From the NCBI RefSeq assembly GCF_031143425.1, contig NC_090446.1, positions 1,027,235,066 to 1,027,299,065 on the forward strand: DNA of 64,000 bases. Direction: 5' to 3'. Origin of the DNA: Pleurodeles waltl (Eukaryota; Chordata; Amphibia; Caudata; Salamandridae). Below, piece by piece: positions 56,901-64,000 of this stretch (the first letter of the stretch is position 1; every line of letters starts with the position of its first letter). Both the position numbers and the translations under genes were made by a program. The notes under the pieces are model-generated. The model saw nothing but the letters and a program-made list of their open reading frames with translations. It had not been told where the DNA came from and did not search any database.

Positions 56901-57927
56901 TTTTCTACATGGCAGCGTCCCAAAGTCCATAAGGTGCAGCCCTCACCATTCCAAGTGGGATGATTGTGAGAGTAAGCCAAGCTCTCAAGGCCCAAATGTA
57001 AAACTAAAACCCAAATTAATCAAATGTCTTCTTGCTTTCTGTGGGATAAGATGTTTTAGAGTGCGGGGGAGAGCTGAAAGACTGTTACCCCCTTCAGTTG
57101 GTAGCCACCACCCCAATATATATATATATATTTTAAATTCCCTGGCATCTAGTAGACTTTCTGACCCCCCGGGGTGTGGATCAAGGGTAATTGCCCCATC
57201 TGCACACTGGTGGGCAGAACAACTTTGGCCCCATTTATTTGGGGTGGGGGTATGGCCATACCCCCACCCTCTTATTTTTGAAAAAAAAAACTCTGGCCTC
57301 TGATGGGCCTTCCAAAAATAGGCCCATCTGCCCCCAATGGGGGACAGATATGGCCAACAGTAATGTGCCCCCATGGGGAGCGACCCTTACCCAAGGGCGC
57401 TGCCCCCCTAAAGAAAACACACGCATACACACACACCAATCCCTGGTGCCTACGTGGTTTCTGCCCCCATGGGGGCAGATTGGCCTAACAAAAATTGGCT
57501 GAAATAGTCTAAATACAATTTGCCCCCCAGGGGAGCGACCCTTGACTAAGGTGTCGCTCCCCACCTCTAAAAAACAAAAAAAATAATAATATTTTTTTAT
57601 CCCTGGCGCCTGGAGGTTTCTGCCACACCTGGGGGCAGATCGGACTAATAACAATAGGTCAATCTGCCCCAAAAGGCCTAAAATACATTTCCCCCCTCTC
57701 CCTTGGGGAGCGACCCCTGCCTAAGGGGTTGCTCCCCACCTCTAAAAAACGAAACAAACAAACAAACATTTTTTTTTTTATCCCTGCCCCCTAGAGGTTT
57801 CTGCCACACCTGGGGGCAGATCGGCCTAATAACAATAGGCCGATCTGCCCCTGGGGGGGCAGAAAAGGCCTAAAATAAATTTCCCCCCCTCTCCCGGCGA
57901 GCGACCCTTGCCTAAGGGGAAGTTGCC
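53921..57927 (+). repeat. ~5-kb dispersed repeat, copy 2 (truncated by element C)
   Basis: Starts with the same TTAACCCCTTCGCTGC as copy 1 and follows it throughout with moderate divergence. It has four 384-bp units instead of six, then the ~170-bp array from about 57121, and is cut at 57927 by the LTR of element C. The fold-back tail is not reached. Confidence 0.85.
54995..56540 (+). repeat. 384-bp tandem array of copy 2, four units
   Basis: Markers homologous to those of copy 1 lie at 55005, 55387, 55770 and 56154 (spacing 382-384), with the diverged end unit at 56522 (spacing 368), as in copy 1. Confidence 0.9.
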
Positions 57928-60615
57928 TGTAGGAAGTTGGCTCTGTATGTGCTATTTCAAAGTAAGGAATAGCATGCACATAGTCCAAGGGTTCCCCTTA
58001 GAGGTAAGATAGTGGCAAAAAGAGATAATACTAATGCTCTATTTTGTGGTAGTGTGGTCGAGCAGTAGGCATATCAAAGGAGTAGTGTTAAGCACTTGTT
58101 GTACATACACACAGGCAATAAATGAGGAACACACACTCAGAGACAAATCCAGCCAATAGGTTTTGTTATAGAAAAATATATTTTCTTAGTTTATTTTAAG
58201 AACCACAGGTTCAAATTCTACATGTAATATCTCATTTGAAAGGTATTGCAGGTAAGTACTTTAGGAACTTTGAATCATTTCATTAGCATGTATACTTTTT
58301 ACATAAAACACAATAAGCTGTTTTAAAAGTGGACACAGTGCAATTTTCACAGTTCCTGGGGGAGGTAAGTTTTTGTTAGTTTTGTCAGGTAAGTAAATCA
58401 CTTACAAGTCTCAGGTTTGGGTCCAAGGTAGCCCACCGTTGGGGGTTCAGAGCAACCCCAAAGTTATCACACCAGCAGCTCAGGGCCGGTCAGGTGCAAA
58501 GGTCAAAGAGGTGCCCAAAACACATAGGCTTCAATGGAGAGAAGGGGGTGCCCCGGTTCCAGTCTGCCAGCAGGTAAGTACCCGCGTCTTTGGAGGGCAG
58601 ACCGGGGGGGTTTTGTAGGGCACCGGGGGGGACACAAGCCAGCACAAAAAGTACACCCTCAGCAGCGCGGGGGCGGCCGGGTGCAGTGTGCAAACACGCG
58701 TCGGGTTTTCAATGGTTTTCAATGAGAGACCAAGGGGTCTCTTCAGCGGTGCAGGCAGGCAAGGGGGGGGCTCCTCGGGGTAGCCACCACCTGGGCAAGG
58801 GAGAGGGCCTCCTGGGGGTCACTCCTGCACAGAAGTTCCGATCCTTCAGGTGCTGGGGGCTGCGGGTGCAGGGTCTTTTCCAACCGTCGGGAAATGGAGT
58901 TCAGACAGTCGCGGTCAGGGGGAGCCTGGGGATTCCCTCTGCAGGCGTCGCTGTGGGGGCTCAGGGGGGACAACTTTGGTTACTCACAGTCGTAGAGTCG
59001 CCGGAGGGTCCTCCCTGAAGCGTTGTTTCTCCACCAGTCGAGTCGGGGTCGCCGGGTGCAGTGTTGCAAGTCTCACGCTTCTTGCGGGGAGTTGCAGGGG
59101 TCTTTAAATCTGCTACTTGAAACAAAGTTGCAGTTCTTTTGGAGCAGGGCCGCTGTCCTCGGGAGTTTCTTGTCTTTCTCGAAGTCGGGCAGTCCTCAGA
59201 GGATTCAGAGGTCGCTGGTCCCTTGGAAAGCGTCGCTGGAGCAGGTTTCTTTGGAAGGCAGGAGACAGGCCGGTAGGACTGGGGCCAAAGCAGTTGGTGT
59301 CTTCTGTTCTTCCTCTGCAGGGGTTTTCCAGCTCAGCAGTCTTCTTCTTCAGGTAAGTTGCAGGAATCTAAATTCTTAGGTTCAGGGAAGCCCTTAAATA
59401 CTAAATTTAAGGGCGTGTTTAGGTCTGGGGAGTTAGTAGCCAATGGCTACTAGCCCTGAGGGTGAGTACACCCTCTTTGTGCCTCCTCCCAAGGGGAGGG
59501 GGCCACATCCCTAATCCTATTGGGGGAATCCTCCATCTGCAAGATGGAGGATTTCTAAAAGTTAGAGTCACTTCAGCTCAGGACACCTTAGGGGCTGTCC
59601 TGACTGGCCAGTGACTCCTCCTGGTTGTTTTCTTTGTTTCCTCTGGTCTTGCCGCCAAAAGTGGGGGCCGTGGCCGGAGGGGGCGGATAACTCCACTAGC
59701 TGGAGTGTCCTGCGGTGCTGTGACAAAGGGGTGAGCCTCTGAGGCTCACCGCCAGGTGTTACAGCTCCTGCCTGGGGGAGGTGTTAGCATCTCCACCCAG
59801 TGCAGGCTTTGTTACCGGCCTCAGAGTGACAAAGGCACTCTCCCCATGGGGCCAGCAACATGTCTCGGTTGTGGCAGGCTGCTGGAACCAGTCAGCCTAC
59901 ACAGATAGTCGGTTAAGGTTTCAGGGGGCACCTCTAAGGTGCCCTCTGTGGTGTATTTTACAATAAAATGTGCACTGGCATCAGTGTGCATTTATTGTGC
60001 TGAGAAGTTTGATACCAAACTTCCCAGTTTTCAGTGTAGCCATTATGGTGCTGTGGAGTTCGTGTAAAACAGACTCCCAGACCATATACTCTTATGGCTA
60101 CCCTGCACTTACAATGTCTAAGGTATTGCTTAGACACTGTAGGGGCACAGTGCTCATGCACTGGTGCCCTCACCTATGGTATAGTGCACCCTGCCTTAGG
60201 GCTGTAAGGCCTACTAGAGAGGTGACTTATCTATACCTGCGTAGGCAGTGAGAGGCTGGCATGGCACCCTGAGGGGAGTGCCATGTCGACTTACTCATTT
60301 TGTTCTCACCAGCACACACAAGCTGGCAAGCAGTGTGTCTGTGCTGAGTGAGGGGTCTCCAGGGTGGCATAAGACATGCTGCAGCCCTTAGAGACCTTCC
60401 TTGGCATCAGGGCCCTTGGTACCAGGGGTACCATTTACAAGGGACTTATCTGGATGCCAGGGTGTGCCAATTGTGGAATCAAAAGTACAGGTTAGGGAAA
60501 GAACACTGGTGCTGGGGCCTGGTTAGCAGGCCTCAGCACACTTTCAATTCAAAACATAGCATCAGCAAAGGCAAAAAGTCAGGGGGTAACCATGCCAAGG
60601 AGGCATTTCCTTACA
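57928..60615 (-). repeat. 3' LTR of element C (2688 bp)
   Basis: The reverse complement matches the LTRs of B over its full length with many substitutions and small indels. TATA-like box at 59393-59400 and AATAAA at 58190-58195, both minus strand. Confidence 0.95.
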
Positions 60616-60634
60616 CAACCCCCCCCCAAACGAA
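60616..60634 (-). promoter_or_regulatory. Polypurine tract of element C
   Basis: The plus strand shows CAACCCCCCCCC then AAACG; read on the minus strand it is the G-rich tract abutting the LTR. Confidence 0.7.
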
Positions 60635-60645
60635 AGAGGATGAGA

Positions 60646-63600
60646 CTAACCTTTCCCAAGAGAGTCTTCATGTTCTAAGTGGAAGAACCTGGAAAGGCCA
60701 TCTGCATTGGCATGGGCAGTCCCAGGTCTGTGTTCCACTATAAAGTCCATTCCCTGTAGGGAGATGGACCACCTCAACAGTTTTGGATTTTCACCTTTCA
60801 TTTGCATCAGCCATCTGAGAGGTCTGTGGTCAGTTTGAACTAGGAAGTGAGTACCAAAAAGGTATGGTCTCAACTTCTTCAGGGACCAAACCACAGCAAA
60901 GGCCTCCCTCTCAATGGCATTCCAACGCTGCTCCCTGGGGAGTAACCTCCTGCTAATGAAAGCAACAGGCTGGTCAAGGCCATCATCATTTGTTTGGGAC
61001 AAAACTGCCCCTATCCCATGTTCAGAGGCATCTGTTTGCACAATGAATTGCTTGGAGTAATCCGGAGCTTTTAGAACTGGTGCTGTGCACATAGCTTGTT
61101 TCAGGGTGTCAAAGGCCTGTTGGCATTCTACAGTCCAGTTTACTTTCTTGGGCATTTTCTTGGAGGTAAATTCTGTGAGGGCTGTCACTATTGATCCATA
61201 TCCCTTCACAAACCTCCTATAGTACCCAGTCAAGCCAAGGAATGCCCTGACTTGAGTCTGGGTTTTTGGAGCTGCCCAGTCCAGAATAGTCTGGATCTTA
61301 GGCTGGAGTGGCTGAACTTGGCCTCCACCTACAAGGTGTCCCAAGTAAACCACAGTTCCCTGCCATATCTGGCATTTGGATGCCTTGATAGAGAGGCCTG
61401 CAGATTGCAGAGCCTTCAAAACCTTCTTCAGGTGGACCAGGTGATCCTGCCAGGTGGAGCTGAAGACAGCAATATCATCAAGATAAGCTGCACTAAAGGA
61501 TTCCAACCCAGCCAGGACTTGATTCACCAACCTTTGGAAGGTGGCAGGGGCATTCTTTAAACCAAAGGGCATAACAGTGAACTGATAATGCCCATCAGGT
61601 GTGGAGAATGCTGTCTTCTCTTGTGCTCCAGGGGCCATTTTGATTTGCCAGTACCCTGCTGTTAAGTCAAAGGTACTTAAGAATTTGGCAGCCCCTAATT
61701 TGTCTATCAGCTCATCAGCTCTAGGAATGGGATGGGCATCTGTCTTGGTGACAGAATTAAGGCCTCTGTAGTCCACACAAAACCTCATCTCTCTTTTTCC
61801 TTCCTTGGTGTGAGGTTTGGGGACTAGGACCACTGGGCTAGCCCAGGGGCTGACAGAGTACTCAATTACTCCCAATTCCAGCATCTTGTGGACTTCCACC
61901 TTGATGCTTTCCTTAACTTGGTCAGACTGTCTGAATATTTTGTTTTTGACAGGCATGCTGTCCCCTGTGTCCACATCATGGGTACACAGGTGTGTCTGAC
62001 CAGGGGTTAGGGAAAAGAGTTCAGCAAACTGCTGTAGGACCTTCCTACAGTCAGACTGCTGTTGGCTAGAGAGGGTGTCTGAATAGATCACTCCATCCAC
62101 TGAGCCATCTTTAGGGTCTGATGAAAGGAGATCAGGGAGAGGCTCACTCTCAGCTTCCTGGTCCTCATCTGTTACCATCAACAGATTTACATCAGCCCTG
62201 TCATGGAAGAGCTTAAGGCGGTTCACATGGATCACCCTCTTGGGGCTCCTGCTTGTGCCCAGGTCCACCAGGTAGGTGACCTGACTCTTCCTCTCTAGTA
62301 CTGGGTAAGGGCCACTCCATTTGTCCTGAAGTGCCCTGGGAGCCACAGGCTCCAGAACCCAGACTTTCTGCCCTGGTTGAAATTCAACCAGTGCAGCCTT
62401 TTGGTCATACCACAACTTCTGGAGTTGTTGGTTGGCCTCAAGGTTTTTACTTGCCTTTTCCATGTACTCTGCCATCCTTGAGCGAAGGCCAAGTACATAG
62501 TCCACTATGTCTTGTTTAGGCTCATGAAGAGGTCTCTCCCAGCCTTCTTTAACAAGAGCAAGTGGTCCCCTTACAGGGTGGCCAAACAGAAGTTCAAAGG
62601 GTGAGAATCCTACTCCCTTCTGAGGCACCTCTCTGTAAGCGAAAAGCAGACATGGCAAGAGGACATCCCATCTCCTTTTGAGTTTTTCTGGGAGCCCCAT
62701 GATCATGCCCTTTAATGTTTTGTTGAATCTCTCAACAAGGCCATTAGTTTGTGGATGATATGGTGTAGTGAATTTATAAGTCACTCCACACTCATTCCAC
62801 ATGTGTTTTAGGTATGCTGACATGAAGTTGGTACCTCTGTCAGACACCACCTCCTTAGGGAAGCCCACTCTGGTAAATATACCAATGAGGGCCTTGGCTA
62901 CTGCAGGGGCAGTAGTCGACCTAAGGGGAATAGCTTCAGGATACCTAGTAGCATGATCCACTACTACTAGGATGTACATATTTCCTGAGGCTGTGGGAGG
63001 TTCTAGTGGACCAACTATGTCCACACCCACTCTTTCAAAGGGGACCCCCACCACTGGAAGTGGAATGAGGGGGGCCTTTGGATGCCCACCTGTCTTACCA
63101 CTGGCTTGACAGGTGGGGCAGGAGAGGCAAAACTCCTTAACCTTCTGGGACATATTGGGCCAGTAGAAGTGGTTGACTAACCTCTCCCACGTCTTGGTTT
63201 GTCCCAAATGCCCAGCAAGGGGAATATCATGGGCTAAGGTCAGAATAAACTCTCTGAAACCCTGAGGAATCACTCTCCTAGTGGCACCAGGTTTGGGATC
63301 TCTTGCCTCAGTGTACAGGAGTCCATCTTCCCAATAGATCCTATGTGTTCCATTTTTCTTGCCTTTGGACTCTTCAGCAGCTTGCTGCCTAAGGCCTTCA
63401 AGAGAGGGAAAGGTTTCTTGTCCCTTACACAGCTCTTCCCTTGAGGGTCCCCCTGGGCCTAAGAGCTCAACCTGATAAGGTTCCAGCTCCATAGGCTCAG
63501 TTCCCTCAGAGGGCAGAACTTCTTCCTGAGAAGAGATGTTCTCTTTTTCTTGCTGTGTTGCAGCTGGTTTCCCAGCTGACTTTCCTTTTCTCTTGGTAGG

Positions 63601-64000
63601 CTGGGCCTTTCTTCCAGACTCCAGCTCTACTTTTTCACCCTGTGCCTTGCACTGTGCCCTTGTCTTGACACACACCAGTTCAGGGATACCCAGCATGGCT
63701 GCATGGGTTTTTAGTTCTACCTCAGCCCATGCTGAGGACTCCAGGTCATTCCCAAGCAAACAGTCTACTGGGATATTTGAGGAGACCACCACCTGTTTCA
63801 GGCCATTGACCCCTCCCCACTCTAAAGTTACCATAGCCATGGGATGTACTTTAGTCTGATTGTCAGCGTTGGTGACTGGATAAGTTTGTCCAGCCAGGTA
63901 TTGGCCAGGGGAAACCAGTTTCTCTGTCACCATAGTGACACTGGCACCTGTATCCCTCAGGCCCTCTACACTTGTCCCATTAATTAAGAGCTGCTGCCTG
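60646..64000 (-). CDS. Element C pol, protease to RNase H (partial)
   Basis: Open on the minus strand from the window edge to a stop at 60646. Order: protease LRDTGASVTMV at the edge; integrase with HLGQTKTW, CPTC, VGVDIVGP, VVSDRGTNF and LVERFNKTL; GPY-like WSGPYPVL; RT with FCVDYRGLN, FDLTAGYWQIKM and AYLDDIAVF; RNase H with IVQTDASEHGIGAVL and ending ADGLSRFFHL. No stop or frameshift in 3.35 kb. The start codon and gag are outside the window. It is the best reading of this family's pol here. Confidence 0.95.
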   Translation of the reverse strand, partial: RQQLLINGTSVEGLRDTGASVTMVTEKLVSPGQYLAGQTYPVTNADNQTKVHPMAMVTLEWGGVNGLKQVVVSSNIPVDCLLGNDLESSAWAEVELKTHAAMLGIPELVCVKTRAQCKAQGEKVELESGRKAQPTKRKGKSAGKPAATQQEKENISSQEEVLPSEGTEPMELEPYQVELLGPGGPSREELCKGQETFPSLEGLRQQAAEESKGKKNGTHRIYWEDGLLYTEARDPKPGATRRVIPQGFREFILTLAHDIPLAGHLGQTKTWERLVNHFYWPNMSQKVKEFCLSCPTCQASGKTGGHPKAPLIPLPVVGVPFERVGVDIVGPLEPPTASGNMYILVVVDHATRYPEAIPLRSTTAPAVAKALIGIFTRVGFPKEVVSDRGTNFMSAYLKHMWNECGVTYKFTTPYHPQTNGLVERFNKTLKGMIMGLPEKLKRRWDVLLPCLLFAYREVPQKGVGFSPFELLFGHPVRGPLALVKEGWERPLHEPKQDIVDYVLGLRSRMAEYMEKASKNLEANQQLQKLWYDQKAALVEFQPGQKVWVLEPVAPRALQDKWSGPYPVLERKSQVTYLVDLGTSRSPKRVIHVNRLKLFHDRADVNLLMVTDEDQEAESEPLPDLLSSDPKDGSVDGVIYSDTLSSQQQSDCRKVLQQFAELFSLTPGQTHLCTHDVDTGDSMPVKNKIFRQSDQVKESIKVEVHKMLELGVIEYSVSPWASPVVLVPKPHTKEGKREMRFCVDYRGLNSVTKTDAHPIPRADELIDKLGAAKFLSTFDLTAGYWQIKMAPGAQEKTAFSTPDGHYQFTVMPFGLKNAPATFQRLVNQVLAGLESFSAAYLDDIAVFSSTWQDHLVHLKKVLKALQSAGLSIKASKCQIWQGTVVYLGHLVGGGQVQPLQPKIQTILDWAAPKTQTQVRAFLGLTGYYRRFVKGYGSIVTALTEFTSKKMPKKVNWTVECQQAFDTLKQAMCTAPVLKAPDYSKQFIVQTDASEHGIGAVLSQTNDDGLDQPVAFISRRLLPREQRWNAIEREAFAVVWSLKKLRPYLFGTHFLVQTDHRPLRWLMQMKGENPKLLRWSISLQGMDFIVEHRPGTAHANADGLSRFFHLEHEDSLGKG

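Larger units (their letters stand above)
57928..64000 (-). mobile_element. Gmr1-type Ty3/gypsy element C (runs out of window)
   Basis: On the minus strand, the 3' LTR (57928-60615), polypurine tract and pol from RNase H back through RT, integrase and into protease are visible. The 5' part lies beyond 64000. It is the same family as B but clearly diverged in the LTR. The pol frame is unbroken here. The flank at the known end is TTGCC (57923-57927). Confidence 0.95.

Overview
The window looks like intergenic DNA from a very large vertebrate genome, most likely a salamander or newt. I infer this from the repeat content: PIF/Harbinger transposons with several MITE families, Ty3/gypsy elements of the deuterostome Gmr1 type with LTRs of about 2.7 kb, a CR1/L2-type LINE tail, and vertebrate-style GT-AG introns. 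The species is inference. I found no convincing host gene, tRNA or rRNA.

Layout. 1-1108: AT-rich DNA with a palindromic MITE. 1109-~6400: copy 1 of a ~5-kb dispersed repeat carrying a 384-bp tandem array, a ~170-bp array and a fold-back tail. 7481-~18430: Harbinger copy H1, decayed and split by a 2.24-kb solo LTR. 20004-20633: MITE. ~20640-50022: a 5'-truncated LINE broken open by nested insertions. These are a Harbinger MITE (21293-22296) and a Ty3/gypsy element A (22444-49225, minus strand). Element A is itself split by Harbinger copy H2 (23261-34037) and by a young Gmr1-type element B (35142-45585, plus strand). 50498-51423: another MITE. 53921-57927: copy 2 of the dispersed repeat, cut by Gmr1-type element C (57928 to beyond 64000, minus strand).

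The nesting is supported by target-site duplications (TSDs): TCAC for A, ATAAG for B, ATA for the MITE. At each of these sites, removing one TSD copy makes the interrupted reading frame run on.

The most interesting system is the Harbinger pair. H1 and H2 lie in opposite orientations but share one gene plan: a HARBI1-like DDE transposase made from a tiny 83-nt first exon and a distant main exon; a Myb/SANT-like gene (called Myb2 here) lying antisense inside the ~6.7-kb intron between them; and a second, different Myb/SANT-like gene (Myb1) convergent with the transposase. Characterised Harbingers have a transposase plus one Myb-like partner. Here there are two partners, one nested in the transposase gene. 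In H2 the transposase reads intact (372 residues if spliced as inferred), Myb2 carries a recent 1.59-kb tandem duplication of its first exons, and Myb1 has a nonsense codon and a frameshift. H1 is a pseudogene copy throughout, and its transposase keeps an extra 98-bp intron absent from H2.
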